Assembly: GCA_030180135.1 (NCBI GenBank)
Contig: CM058234.1
Span: 35,064,766 to 35,128,765 of the forward strand
Length of the DNA stretch: 64,000 nucleotides
Source: Orychophragmus violaceus
Lineage: Eukaryota > Streptophyta > Magnoliopsida > Brassicales > Brassicaceae
Reading direction: 5' to 3'
Shown here: piece after piece, positions 32,018 to 44,589 of the stretch
Position numbering within the stretch: position 1 is the first letter of the stretch
Layout of the letters: each line of letters opens with the position of its first letter
The notes under the pieces: model-generated
Databases searched by the model: none
What the model saw: only the letters and a program-made list of their open reading frames with translations
Told to the model about the DNA's origin: nothing
Program-made: the position numbers and the translations under genes

Positions 32018-32663
32018 TGTTGGGAATGTCCTGAAATCTACCGTACTATCTCTAGAAAGTATGATAAGTGTCAAGATCAGACATAAGTCATAAATACTGG
32101 GTGATCATGATGACTTGCTAGAGCCCGCTCATGATCTATAAGTTTAGGACTTATTACCAGTATTGTATGATCCCAAAGGGTCACACACCATAGCTAACGG
32201 GAAAGTTAAAATGGAATTAATACAGTAAGATGCAAGGCATTTACTGTATTTGTACAGAGAATTGGGCCAGACAAAATACAGGCTTTTGTCTGATTTGTGT
32301 CTTGGGCCCAAAATCCCAATAGGCCATTAGGATAATTCCTTGGGCCCATATAAGGGATGAGAGGCGCAGCCTAGGGCTTTAAACACCCGATCTGCGATTT
32401 TGAGAGCTAGGGTCTCCTCTCTCTCTGATTCATTCCAGCTTGGTCTAGCAGCCTGATCCATAGCTTGTAAGCGTGTGGATACCTAGGAGGAGCCGGTTCT
32501 TATCAGCTCTTGCAGATCTCTTCATTCCTTTGATCAATCCGCTGCAATCACAAGGTAATGAATCTGATCTGTTTATGATTCAACTGCAAATCACCTAGAT
32601 CCTAGATGATTATGTGCTAGGATGTAACCTGACAATTACACCATGAACACACATAATCCTTCA
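32018..32663 (+). repeat. 5' LTR of Copia A
   Basis: 646 bp, one mismatch against 38452-39097. It should hold the promoter. A CT-rich stretch (TCTCCTCTCTCTCTGATT) lies near 32414. Confidence 0.96.
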
Positions 32664-32664
32664 G

Positions 32665-32676
32665 TGGTATCAGAGC
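32665..32676 (+). promoter_or_regulatory. Primer binding site, initiator tRNA-Met
   Basis: TGGTATCAGAGC one base after the LTR, complementary to the 3' end of plant initiator tRNA-Met, the usual Ty1/copia primer. Confidence 0.92.
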
Positions 32677-34197
32677 CTAGGTCGTTAGGTTTTTGCTGTT
32701 TGGATCATATTTAGGTTGTTTTAATGTTAAGAATCGAATTTGGCTTAAGAAATTTGATTAGAACTTGTAAAAACCCTAATATGAAATCGCTTGTTTCATA
32801 ATCATTGTAATCGCTTTTGTCTCTGGTTAATGATCAAAAGAATCGATTTGTTTGATTTGGACAAATTCAATCATTGAATTAATAATCAATTGAAACGATT
32901 AGTTTGAATCGATTTTTAATTGGAAAAAGGACAAAATCCTTTTGTCTTTAGTGAAGTCACAATCGATAGTTGACTTTGCTTATTATAATTAAGAATCGAT
33001 TCGTATGAGGTTTGATAATGTTCAAATCATTTTTTTTGTCTTTAGTGCTTGGTATATATCGCTTTTGACTTTGTTTTGTTTAATCATAAGAGAAACGATT
33101 GATTGCTTTGTCTTTAAGTGATAATGGAAAGGTCAATGTTCAAGCGAATTTGAAAAGTCAATTATTTAACATAAGGTTTGTTAAGATTGAGAATCGCATG
33201 ATCGTAACTAAAAGGTCAAAATCGTTTTGTTTTTGATGTATGAATCAATTAATTATTTAATTAATGTATGGTTCAAGCGGTTAACCCAGATCGCGGTTTG
33301 CTGGAAATTATTTAATACAATTGGTATTATTTAATTTCTAGTTAAACCGGATTTAAATTCAAAAATTGAATTTAACCTAAACCGAAGGCTGGTCTAAGTT
33401 TGATTTGGTTGGACCAAATAATTTAGAGCTGGTCTGGTTTAGTAAATAACCAGTTGGATTTAGTAGTTAATTTGGTCTTGGACCAGAATTAATGAACCGA
33501 CTCGGTTATGTCAAATTATTGGGCCAATTGGAATTCTGTGGTCTTGGGCCAAGAATTGGGCCTATAATTTGTGACCCAACCGAAAACGTTAATAAAATAT
33601 TAAATTAGAAATTTCTATTTTTAGTATATTTCTAAATTTAGAAAGTTTCTAAAATAAGTAAGTTTCCCAAAATAGTAATCTTCTATTTTTGGAAAGAAAA
33701 CCTAAAATCCTCAAAACCAATATCAAGCTTGGATGTCTTGCCCAATCTTGTCAGCTACTTAACGCTTATTCAATTACAGATATGGCTTACAGTGTGAGGT
33801 GTCTGTTTTTGCGTAAGTAAAGTAGTATATAGTCACTAATTTCATTGGGAGTCCCAGACTTTAGTGATTATTTGGCTGTAAGAGATTGGTTTCCTTGACT
33901 GGGCCATCGGGAGTCCCGGGCCTTGAGACATCTGGTGTATTGGGCCTTGGGCCCAATCCACAACCGAGAGTTATATGGATATAACTAGCTGTGTGTATGC
34001 TTACCAAGTAAAGCTAATTCTGGGTGACGGCCAGTGGCCCACTTTGGATATAGCTGAACATGGGTCTCGGAATCATTGCATTCTTATGAGGTTAAACAAA
34101 GAAATTTTGAATGCAATGCGAGTTTTCTTATAAGTTATTAAGATTACTCTTTTATGAACTAAATAACTAAAACTCTATTTATCTCTAAATTTCAGTT
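32677..34197 (+). other. Long untranslated leader of Copia A
   Basis: About 1.5 kb before gag with no ORF. It is rich in AATCGATT-like words from 32720 to 33240, whereas the corresponding part of copy B has CGATCG pairs instead. The later part (33500-34190) aligns with copy B. Such a long leader is unusual for Copia elements. Confidence 0.6.
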
Positions 34198-35088
34198 ATG
34201 ACTAGCACAAACAATCAAAACACTTTCTCGATCCGGTCTGTCCTTGAGATGGACAAACTGAACGGATCAAATTTCTTGACTTGGTCGAGGAACCTGAGGC
34301 TAGTCCTCAGGCAGGAGAGAAAGGACTATGTCCTTGAGAGAGCTCTCCCCGAGAGGATCGGGTCCAATGCCTCTCATGCAGTATACGATGCTTGGAATAA
34401 GCATTATAATGATGCGGTAGATGTGCGTGGTCTGATATTGGCTACCATGGACTCAGATTTGCTGAAGCAATATGAGAACATGGAGTCGCCAATAGAGATG
34501 ATCAGCAGCCTGAAATTGAAATTTCAGGAGCAGGTAAGAGTGGAGAGATACCAGTTGGTTAAGTCTCTCACTAGCTGCAAGCTACCAAATGATCATCCAG
34601 TAAGTCCTCATGTCAGTAAAATGATGGGTTACATTGATAACCTGAGGAAACTGGATTATCCAGTTAGCCAAGAATTGGCAACTGAGATCATTCTGCAGTC
34701 ACTGCCGTCAAGCTATGATAAGTTCAAAAGGAACTATATCAAGAAAGGCTTGACGAAGACGCTGACTGAACTGCATGATATGCTAAAGACAGTTGAGCCA
34801 AACGTGAAGAGTACCCTGTATAATCTCATAAAGGAGAAGGGTAGGTTTACTAAACCTAATGCTGACAAGGGTGAAGACAAAGTTGTCCAGATTTTGAATC
34901 ATGGCAAGCGTGTGTCTTCTGAGCCCGAGTCAGATACCTCTTACGTTGGTAAGTGCTGCTACTGTAAAGAGACTGGGCATTGGAAGAGAAATTGCATTAA
35001 ATTCATGGAAGATTATGAGGAGTTGAAATTGATGTATGAGACTACTTCCTCAGGTATTCATGTTATTACTTCAAGTTCTACCTTATAG
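34198..35088 (+). CDS. Copia gag (UBN2-type), copy A
   Basis: An intact 296-residue ORF. It encodes a Copia capsid protein (KLNGSNFLTWSRNLRLVLRQ near the N-terminus, the usual UBN2 gag motif). A CCHC zinc knuckle follows near residues 258-271 (CCYCKETGHWKRNC), which binds genomic RNA. The ORF stops (TAG) directly before a decayed protease motif (VLDTGCGTDIC), so gag is now a separate protein. Being intact while pol is dead, it may be what keeps this family mobile, with enzymes supplied in trans (inference). Confidence 0.92.
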   Translation: MTSTNNQNTFSIRSVLEMDKLNGSNFLTWSRNLRLVLRQERKDYVLERALPERIGSNASHAVYDAWNKHYNDAVDVRGLILATMDSDLLKQYENMESPIEMISSLKLKFQEQVRVERYQLVKSLTSCKLPNDHPVSPHVSKMMGYIDNLRKLDYPVSQELATEIILQSLPSSYDKFKRNYIKKGLTKTLTELHDMLKTVEPNVKSTLYNLIKEKGRFTKPNADKGEDKVVQILNHGKRVSSEPESDTSYVGKCCYCKETGHWKRNCIKFMEDYEELKLMYETTSSGIHVITSSSTL

Positions 35089-37620
35089 GTATTGGATACT
35101 GGTTGTGGCACTGATATTTGTTATAATATTCAGAGCCTAAGCAACAGTAGAACGTTGAAGGAAGGGCAAGTGGAACTGCGTGTCTGGAAGGAGCTATGGA
35201 TGCTGCCTCAGCCGTAGGGTTTTCACTTGTAGATGCCTTTTGAGGCTTGGTTTTGTATTAAGTAATTGCTACAATGTACCTGCTTTAAGCAGAGTTGTCT
35301 TTCATTTTCTTGTAAGAATTTGAATGTTTTTCATTTTGATAAAAGACAAGTTTTGTTCTTTTGATCTCAATGAAATATTGATTGTAGCACCCTATTCAAG
35401 GAATGGGTTTTATATCTTAAACCAAAGAGTGCCTAAATGTAACATAAATACCGAATTGGTTTAAATCTGATGAATTAAACCTGATTTTTCTTGGCGTAAA
35501 TGTTTTGGTCACATAGAGTGAGTCGGATTCAGAAATCCCATAGTTATGGACTTTTGGGCTCATTTGATCGGATATCTTATGAGACTTGAATTCTGCTTAC
35601 TGGACCAAAAGACAAAGGGCCCATCTTAGCCGAGCTAGAGAAAGGCCCAAAGGCTTATTGGACCTTGAACATACTCATGTATGTGGCCCGATGAGCAGTA
35701 ATGCCAGAGAAAATTTCCTGTACTTCATTATCTTTACTGATTACTTCAGTGAGTATGACTGTGTTCATTTGATGAGACACGAGTCAGAATTCTTTGAAAT
35801 GGTCGAAAGAGTTCCAGAATGAGGTATAGAATCTGAGTGACAGAAGTATTGAGACTCTGGATTAGATCACGAGTGAGAATACTTAAGTCATTGATGGTGT
35901 GATCATCTGAATGAGTGTGAAGTCGTTTCACAGCTCATTTCTCCTGAAAACCTGGAGGTGTTTCTGTGAGAAAGAATCAGATCTTATTAGAAATGATTAA
36001 AGATGAGTCACACGAATCTTCTATGATATTCTTTAAGAATAACGCTCTAGAAATATCTAAGTTCACGCTGAAATAGTTCCACCAATATCAGTTGAAAGAC
36101 ACCACATAAATGTGGACTGGAAATGATCCAAATTCGTCTTTACTGAGTATTTGTAGTTGTGCTACTTCGCTGGTTGTCCTAGGGAAACCAAGGCTTGTTA
36201 CTTTTTACGTCCATTCCGAAAACGAAGTTAGGTTGTTCGGAATTCTGTTTTCTAAAAGGAAAGTTACTTTCCAAGAAGAACAGTGGGAGTAAAAGTATAA
36301 CTCGAAGAAATTCGAGAAATACAGGAGGCTGCTCAACCTGTTGAGGGAGAGCAACGGATGGATTTACAGATTTCTGTAGAATCTACACCTGTAGAGCCTG
36401 AAGTTCGCAGATCTGAATGAATCCGTCACTAATCTGAGAGTGATTTCTCGTGATTAGTTGCCATGATCTGATAATCATTGAAAGTGACGAACCTGCGAAA
36501 TTCACAGAAGCGAAAGTGAGCCCGGACTCCGAAAAATTACACTGTGTGTAAGTTAGCTTCATCGATCCATTCATGGATGGAAGCAAACATATCGGAGTTG
36601 GAATCTTCGTTCTGTTGAAGTAGTCAAGGTTTTGACTTGAACAGGAACGAAGTGGAACTGTGCGTTTACTAATAGATAAGTGGGAGCGATGTTGCATTTC
36701 TCATAGTGTATGTCGATGACATACTGATTCTCGGAAATAACGTTCCAATGCTGCAGTCGGTAAAGGACTGGCTTGGGAGTTGTTTTTGTGATTGACATGG
36801 GTAAAGCCACGTATGTTCTTGGATTTTGGATCTAAAGATAGAGATCCAAAAGAGCTGGTAGGACAAAGTCAGGATTCTTAAATTGACAAAGTCCTACACG
36901 TTTTCAGCATTCCAAGAAGGGTTTTATGCCAATGTCACATGGCATTACGTTAAGCAAGAAACAGTGTCCTACGATAACTGCTGAGCTTGAATGCATGGAT
37001 GAGATTCCATATGCGTCGGCAATTGGATCTATCATGTATGCCATGAAACATACTTGTTTTGATGTTGCTTTAATGTTAAGCAAGACAAGTAAAGACCAGT
37101 CAAATCCAGCAAAACAAAAAATCACTGGATTGACGTAATGAATATCCTCAAGTATTTGGAAAATACTTAGGATAAGTTCTTGATTTACGGAGAAAGTGAG
37201 GTGCTACAAGTCGGTAGAGTCTGAAAGGCAAGTTTCAAACAGACAAAGATGATTTCCGGTCACAGTCCGGTTATATCTTGTGTCTGTCTGGCGGTGCAAG
37301 GCACTGTTGCTGACTCCATGACTTAAGCTGAACATTTCGCAGCTTGGGAAGCGGCGAAAGAGGTTGTTTGGAAAGAAGAGTTCATCACTGAACTTGATGT
37401 GATTCCCAGCATAGATGAGACTAGCTGCACATCAGAGGTCCAAACACCTTGAGGGTAGGTATAACCTATTCCGTGAGATAAATGACAGAGTTGTTAAGTA
37501 GATCAGCAAGTTTCAACGAATGAGAACGTTGCTAATCTATTAACGAAGCCACTCCTTAGGCCTAAGCACGAGTCGCGGACTGTCGCTGTAGGATAAGTGA
37601 AGTTAAGATGTAGTCTTAAT
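35089..37620 (+). pseudogene. Copia pol remnant, copy A
   Basis: Pieces in order: protease (DTGCGTDIC) at 35090-35190; a stop-riddled pre-integrase part; an integrase core start (LEHTHVCGPM, YFIIFTDYFSEY) at 35586-35822; reverse transcriptase end (PYASAIGSIMYAM, near 37000-37080); and an RNase H tail (AEHFAAWEAAKE near 37330). Stops and frame changes occur throughout. Many are shared with copy B, for example those just after the integrase piece. Confidence 0.85.
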
Positions 37621-38451
37621 TTCAGTGGGAGTTTGTAAAGGGCTTTATTTAGTCATTTTGAAAGGTTCATGTGAACATAATATTTTATGTTTATGAAATC
37701 TATGATTTCTGGATTATTTTAACTGTGATATAAATAATCGTTCCAAAATGATTCATGTCATTATATATGGGCCATCGAAGTACATGAGTAGACTTGATCC
37801 TGAAACCCCATATTTAACGAAATGACATAAATCATAGTGTCCATAGTCGAAGGTTGTTGAAATTGGAACACCAACAACCACTTGAGACTAGATTGTGTTG
37901 AGACTTATGACCAAGTTTCGAGGGGTCATAGATGCGCGGCATCAAAGTCGACACATAGGTATATGTAGGGGAGCATATGACCGGACATGGCCCGCTGATG
38001 AGAACTCTACAAGATATTAATATATGTGTCATAAGAGGTTCTCATATACGACTATAGAGTATAGTCCTTAGACCTGAGTTCGCATGCATGTGGCTGCACA
38101 TGGAGTGATGCGCTTTGATCATTGTCTAACGCTGTTTCGTAACTGGGAGCTATAAGGACCTTGGTTGGGTGTATTATAAAGTGTGTAGTTCATAGTGATG
38201 GAACAAGATGGGATTTGTCCCTGCCGTTTAACGGAGGTAATATCTCTAGGCCAATCGGAGACTTGATAGCTGGTAAGAGAGTGGCCACTCCCAAACGGAC
38301 TTGCCCAAGTCGTTTGCATTGTCAGTATCAAATCTAGGTCCGATAAACATGGTCTGGCTATATAAGGATGACACGCATCTTGCCTTATGCCAGATTGAGA
38401 TATTGAGACAAAAGGATTAGGGAATGTAGGATTCCAGTACAAGCGGGAGAT
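37621..38451 (+). other. 3' noncoding region and polypurine tract of Copia A
   Basis: About 830 bp without a gene, ending with AAGCGGGAGAT immediately before the 3' LTR as polypurine tract. It aligns with 43705-44590 of copy B in reverse. Confidence 0.65.
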
Positions 38452-39097
38452 TGTTGGGAATGTCCTGAAATCTACCGTACTATCTCTAGAAAGTATGATA
38501 AGTGTCGAGATCAGACATAAGTCATAAATACTGGGTGATCATGATGACTTGCTAGAGCCCGCTCATGATCTATAAGTTTAGGACTTATTACCAGTATTGT
38601 ATGATCCCAAAGGGTCACACACCATAGCTAACGGGAAAGTTAAAATGGAATTAATACAGTAAGATGCAAGGCATTTACTGTATTTGTACAGAGAATTGGG
38701 CCAGACAAAATACAGGCTTTTGTCTGATTTGTGTCTTGGGCCCAAAATCCCAATAGGCCATTAGGATAATTCCTTGGGCCCATATAAGGGATGAGAGGCG
38801 CAGCCTAGGGCTTTAAACACCCGATCTGCGATTTTGAGAGCTAGGGTCTCCTCTCTCTCTGATTCATTCCAGCTTGGTCTAGCAGCCTGATCCATAGCTT
38901 GTAAGCGTGTGGATACCTAGGAGGAGCCGGTTCTTATCAGCTCTTGCAGATCTCTTCATTCCTTTGATCAATCCGCTGCAATCACAAGGTAATGAATCTG
39001 ATCTGTTTATGATTCAACTGCAAATCACCTAGATCCTAGATGATTATGTGCTAGGATGTAACCTGACAATTACACCATGAACACACATAATCCTTCA
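38452..39097 (+). repeat. 3' LTR of Copia A
   Basis: 646 bp, one mismatch against 32018-32663, followed by target copy ATTAT. Confidence 0.96.
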
Positions 39098-39102
39098 ATT
39101 AT

Positions 39103-39600
39103 ACCCGGAGAAGGCATCCATAAAGGATAATAATTGGTGGCCAGCAGTGGCCTCGACCAAACGGTCAATGTATGGGAGTGGAAAGATGTCTTTTGGACAC
39201 GCGTTATCGAGGTCTGTAAAGTCGACGCACTCTCCACTTCCCGTTCTTTTTCTTGACTAATAAAGGGTTCGCGTGCCAGTCGGGATATTTCACTTCCCTG
39301 ATCGATCCAATTTTTAGTAAACGGTCGACCTCGTCGTTGAAGACTTGGGCACGTTCTGGGCCGAGTTTGCGACGCTTTTGTCTGACCGGTTTGTAAGTCG
39401 GGTCGACATTCAGCTCGTGACTGGTTACGTCGATATCGATTCCCTTCATGTCCGCTGAGGACCATGCATAAGATTCGACATTCTATTTTAGGAAGGAGAT
39501 CAATTTGTTTTAACTGATTCTGATAGGTCGGTTCCGATGCCGACAAGTCTTTCGGGATGAGCTTCGTCTATGCAAACCTGGGTCATGAGGTCCTTTGGGG
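39103..39600 (-). pseudogene. Tat reverse transcriptase N-terminal half
   Basis: Frames hold HELNVDPTYKPVRQKRR, then VDRLLKIGSIREVKYPDW and LVKKKNGKWR, the typical start of a gypsy reverse transcriptase. It leads to an FPLPYIDR-like part and ends at the Copia A insertion. Two frames are needed, so it is dead. It continues at 32012 on the other side of the insertion. Confidence 0.82.
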
Positions 39601-39670
39601 GTCCTCTTTGACTAGGGTCATTTGACTTTTTAGTTCGCATTTTGGCGAGCTCCTCCTCTTTCTGTAATTG

Positions 39671-42454
39671 CTATGCGTGAGATTTTTCGATCTGTTTGTA
39701 TCCGTTCATGTAGCCATTCGTGGAAGTCTTTTGGCTTCCGTAAACGGTTTTCACTCCTTTCAGAGTTGGGAATTTGACGCACTGGTGGTACTTCGACGGT
39801 ACGGCTTTCATGTCATAAATCCAGGGTCGACCTAAGATGGCATTATAGGGAGCTGGTCGGTCCACTACGACAAACCCTGTCATTATTCGAACTCCTCTAA
39901 CTATTACTGGGGCGAAGACGGAGCCCATTGAGTATGTTGTTTCGCTAGCGAACCATACTAGGGGTGTCTGTCCCTCGGCAATTTCAGAGTCCCCGAACTC
40001 CATTTTTTTTACATGCGTCATAAAAGAGGACGTCTACCGAGCTTCTTGTGTCGATCATATTCTTGAGAGTTTGACATCCCCGGCTACTAAGCACACGAGG
40101 AGCGCGTCGTCATGTGGCTTGTCCAGGTCGAGTGTCTCGCTCTCGTAGAAAGTGATCTCATGGTCTGGACCTTGCATTGGGATTCTTTCCCGTTTTGTCC
40201 GTCTCGAATCTTCTTTGGAGGGCTTTGATCGAACTGATCGAGTCTCAGCATAACTTAGAGACACCGAAGATGAAGTCAACTCGTTTAGGGGGTATATCCC
40301 GTACACCCCCCCCCCCCCTCCTGCAAAGACGAGGGAGATAATTCGTGAGCGTAGACTTTTAAGAGGAGCTGGAGGTGGGGATAATGCCGACCCTCTTGGA
40401 GTACTGCATAAATTGAGTTCACCGAGGATAACCTCGACCCGTTTTTGCGATCCCTGAGGAAGGGCTTCGGGAGATCTTACCTCCTTAGATCGTTCTATTT
40501 TATTATGAGAGGGGTTTTTGGCATTCGACTCTTTGGTCGATTTAGTATCCTTTTTGTCTGACGGTATTCGCTCTTCGACTTCAGATTCTTTGTTGTTCTC
40601 GGACTCTCGTCTTTGGGCTTCGACTTTAGCTTGAGTAACACTCTTCCGTCGAATGACCTTTTTTGTTGTGAAATTCACAAAATTTGTCTTTATCGAACTC
40701 GAATTTTCTCGAGCTCTTCGGGCTCTCGACTGCGCTAATGGTCCCGGATTTACGGGAGTCCTTTTTGGTGTTCGAGTTTTGCGAGCCCGACTGGTTCTTA
40801 TCTTTTCGGTGTTTCTATTTGAGGATTGTAGTTTCGTCCTCGAGGCGAGCGAAAGACGATGCGCTATGAAGAGCATCATCGAGTGTTAGCGGTTCTCGGA
40901 CTGTTATTTCCTCGCAAAATTTGGTTAAGTACCACAGCCCGCATCTTAGTGCCTCTATTACCACCTCGTCATTTGCGATTTTGGATTTTATTTCCTTGAA
41001 TCGGTCGATGCATGAGCGAAGTGTTTCGTTGGGTCGGTGAGATATGCCGAATAGGGCTACCTCAGTCGTCTTGACCTCGATGTAGACAGAGTACTGTTTG
41101 AGGAACACTGTCATGAACTGGGTGAAATTATCGATGAATTTCTCCTCCAGTCTGACGAGCCATTCTAGGGCCGTGCCCGACAGGTTTTCGGCGAAGAGTC
41201 TGCGGAAACAGGTTCCCTTTCTTCGTCGGTTAGGTATACCCTATACATTGCTAGTCTGAATGCCCTTATGTGAGCTTTAGGGCCGACTTCCACAAGAATT
41301 TTGGGAATTTTATTTTCTTGATCTCACGTATTCTTGCGAAAGCGATTCGATCTGTGAATGGCGTTTGGCTTGTTTCTTCGATTATACGATCGATGTCGGG
41401 TTCCAGGCTTGTGGCCATGTGAACTTTCGAGCTTAAGCTCATGAACTGTGAGTTGGCATGTTCGATGTATTGCCTGAGAATGTCATGTTCGTCACATGGT
41501 ATGGATGCAAACTGTGTATGGGGTTGGGTCGACGGTTGCCTGCTTAAGATCGGGTCGTCTGGATCGATCGTTGGGATCGGTCTCATCTGGTCGACTTGAG
41601 GTGTTTGGAGTAGCGTCGGATCTGATCCGATGGGGTATCCGGATCCAGGTAGTAGCCAAGCCCCCGAGCTGCCTCAGTTTAATATCGGGGTTGTTCAGCA
41701 AGGGAGGCGGTCCAGGTAGTGGTCGGTTTGCCGATCCATTTGGATCTGTGACCATAGAGCTCGAACTGAATGGAGTCGGTATCACCGTAGGGGTCATCAC
41801 AGGGTGAAAACTGCTATTTGACGCGCTGGCGATATTTCCCGAGTTCCAGGATGCGATATCGCCTGAAAGAAGTTCAAACATGTTCGAGGCGGAGGATTTA
41901 GGGGAGATCGTTGATCATGCACTGATCGATCTCCTAGGTTCTGATTAGCGAGCTCTTCGAAACGGGCGTTAATGCGCCGTTCCTGTTCGACGAGCTGTGT
42001 GGCTAGAGCACGATTGGCGATTTCTTGGGCCCGGGCGTTGGCCTTGTTACTTCTCGTTCGACTCACCAAAAGGTTAAGCATCGAACGGATTTCAGTGAGG
42101 TCGTCCGGACTTTGTCGCAGAGGCACAAGAGGCTATGGCGGGCTAGATCTAAGCGTTCCAGATCCGCCTCCTGATGCGTAGGCAGAGGTTGAATCGCTCC
42201 TCATCCAGACCCAGTTCCTGTTTGGATCGTTGGTTCCTGACAAAACGTTTGTCGGAGTCGGGCCCGTCGCGATTGTTTGAGAGACCGGGCCGTCTGGTGC
42301 CGAAGTCGTGGAAACAGAGGCTAAGCTCGTCAACCACGCCATCGGTCTGACCAGTGATACTCACCGCGGTGGTATTTGGAGGAACGTTTCCGACCACTTG
42401 CTGGTGATAAACTGGTGGTGTGGCATTCGGAGCACTAGGTCGGTCGGGATTCAT
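39671..42454 (-). pseudogene. Tat gag and protease
   Basis: Gag starts around 42454 (MNPDRPSAPNATPP). The capsid core is at 41114-40815 (FLKQYSVYIEVKTTEVALFG, then LRSCIDRFKEI), and a Lys/Arg/Ser-rich region with decayed nucleocapsid is at 40879-40055. The protease region follows at 40021-39671 (FVVVDRPAPYNAILGRPWIY). At least four frames are involved. A C-run at 40306-40318 interrupts the protease-proximal part. Confidence 0.78.
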
Positions 42455-42528
42455 CTCGATCTATCGAACCCTAGATCTGATTCTTAAGATAGGAAAATCT
42501 ACGGATTGTCCCCACAGTTGAAGCCAAA

Positions 42529-43022
42529 TGTGAGATCGAAGATTCACACCAAGGATTTATATTTCGTGGATTTAGACTTTGTGTATAAAGAAGGTATATA
42601 TTTCTTATGAATCAAAGATGTATTTTGGATTGAATGTCAAGATCAAATTTATACAATCGTAGGAAGTATACAAGAGGGAATTTAAAGATATTTTAGTCGA
42701 AGTGTTCTCTATCGAAGTTGGAATGAATTGAATGATCTTCTACTCTCCTTTAAATAGCCTCGAGATCTCGATCTTCTTGTTCCGATCCTTCAGCCTCTCG
42801 TTAGTAACGATCTCCTAGATTCGCGAAAGTCGTTCTGACTGGCGGTGACCCGGTCATTCAGCTTCGACATCATATCATGTCGATATCGAGCTCGATCATC
42901 CGATATCTTGACCCGTTTGGGCCTGCATAGACTCATAGTTGAATTGGCTTCGGACGACAGTCAAACCCCTCTGCCAGTTAATAGACTGGAATCGCGATTA
43001 TGGGCCTTTGAGATTATATTTT
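42529..43022 (-). repeat. 5' LTR of Tat element, main piece
   Basis: 494 bp homologous to 24349-24842. It is interrupted by Copia B at 43023; the last 38 bp are at 50159-50196. The sequence just inside (TGGCTTCAACTG on the minus strand) is in the place of a primer site; the tRNA was not identified. Confidence 0.92.
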
Positions 43023-43704
43023 TGAAGGATTATTATGTTATTCAAGGTTCAATTCCCAAATTGCAACCTAGCACATAATCTTAACAGATCTAGGTTCTTG
43101 GCAAACGAATCATAAAACAAACCTGATCTTTACCTTTTGCAGCGGAAATTGGTGGTAATGGCAAGATCAGATTAGAGCTGATGAGAATCGGCTCCTCCTC
43201 GAGTATCCACACTCTTACAAGCTCGGGATGGTTGCTAGACCAAAGTTGAAGGAAACAGAGAGAAAACAGGACGGCTCTTTTCAGATTCGCAGACTTACAG
43301 TCGAAAATAATAAGACCTAAGACTTATATATCTCGACTCGTCATAAACCTAAACTGATGTTTCGGTTTCGCTGTTGTGTCGACCGACACATATACCTGTG
43401 TCGATCGACACAAGTCCTGTATCTCGATATGGGCCCAAGTAATTAACTAATGGCCCAAGTCTCTCTGTACAAATACAGTAAATGCCTTGCATCTTACCGT
43501 ATTAATTCCATGTTAACTTTCCCGTTAGCTATGGTGTGTGACCCTTAGGGATCATACAATACTGGTAATAAGTCTTAAACTTATAGATCAAGAGCGGACT
43601 CTAGCAAGCCATCATGATCACCCAATACTTATGACTTATGTCTGATCTCGACACTTATCATACTTTCTAGAGATAGTACGGTAGATTTCAGGACATTCCC
43701 AACA
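43023..43704 (-). repeat. 3' LTR of Copia B
   Basis: 682 bp. It contains one pair of CGAYCG cores (43380 and 43402). It is followed inside by polypurine sequence. Confidence 0.95.
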
Positions 43705-43776
43705 ATCTCCCACTTGTACTGGAATTCTACAAAGGACATTCCCAACAATCTTCCGATTGTACTGGAATCCTACATT
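43691..43776 (-). repeat. Tandem duplication of LTR edge plus polypurine tract
   Basis: GGACATTCCCAACAATC occurs at 43691 and again at 43734. Each copy is followed by a diverged polypurine-tract region (CCCACTTGTACTGGAATTC versus TCCGATTGTACTGGAATCC). The unit is about 43 bp. It may come from aberrant plus-strand priming. Confidence 0.8.
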
Positions 43777-44589
43777 CCCTAATCCTTTTGTCTCAATATC
43801 TCGATCTGGCATAAGGCAAGATGCGTGTCATCCTTATATAGCCAGACCATGTTTATCGGACCAGATTTGATACTGACAATGCAAACGACTTGGGCAAGTC
43901 CGTTTGGGAATGGCCATTCTCTTACCAGCTATCAAATCTCCGATTGGCCTAGAGATATTACCTCCGTTAAACGGCAGGGACAAATCCCATCTTGTTCCAT
44001 CACTATGAACTACATACTTCATAATACACCCAACCAAGGTCCTTATAGCTCCCAGTTACGAAACAGCGTTAGACAATGATCAAAGCGCATTACTCCATGT
44101 GCAGCCACATGCATGCGAACTCAGGTCTAAGGACTATACTCTATAGTCGTATATGAGAACTTCTTATGACACATATATTAATATCTTGCAGAGTTCTCAT
44201 CTTGCGGGCCATGTCCGGTCATATGCTCCCTTACATATACCTATGTGTCGACTTTGATGCCGCGCATCTATGACCCCTCGAAACTTGGTCATAAGTCTCA
44301 ACACAATCTAGTCTCAACAGGTTGTTGTTGTTCCAATTTCAACAACCTTCGACTATGGACACTATGATTTATGTCACTTCGTTAAATATGGGGTTTCAGG
44401 ATCAAGTCAACTCATGTACTTCGATGACCCATATATAATGACATGAATCATTTTGGAACGATTATTTATATCACAGTTAAAATAATCCAGAAATCATTAG
44501 ATTTCATAAACATAAAATATTATGTTTTCATGAACCTTTCAAAACAACTAAGTAAAGCCCTTTACAAACTCTCACTGAAATTAAGACTA

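Larger units (their letters stand above)
32018..39097 (+). mobile_element. Copia-type element A, 7.08 kb, pol-dead, very young
   Basis: Two 646-bp LTRs, 32018-32663 and 38452-39097, differ at one position (A/G in GTGTCRAGATC). They start TGTTGGGAATG and end ATCCTTCA. The target duplication is ATTAT at 32013-32017 and 39098-39102. A primer site for initiator tRNA-Met lies at 32665-32676. It has an intact gag ORF (34198-35088) and a pol full of stops and deletions. It inserted into the Tat reverse transcriptase. Copy B at 43023-50153 is the same family with the same internal layout. Confidence 0.95.
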
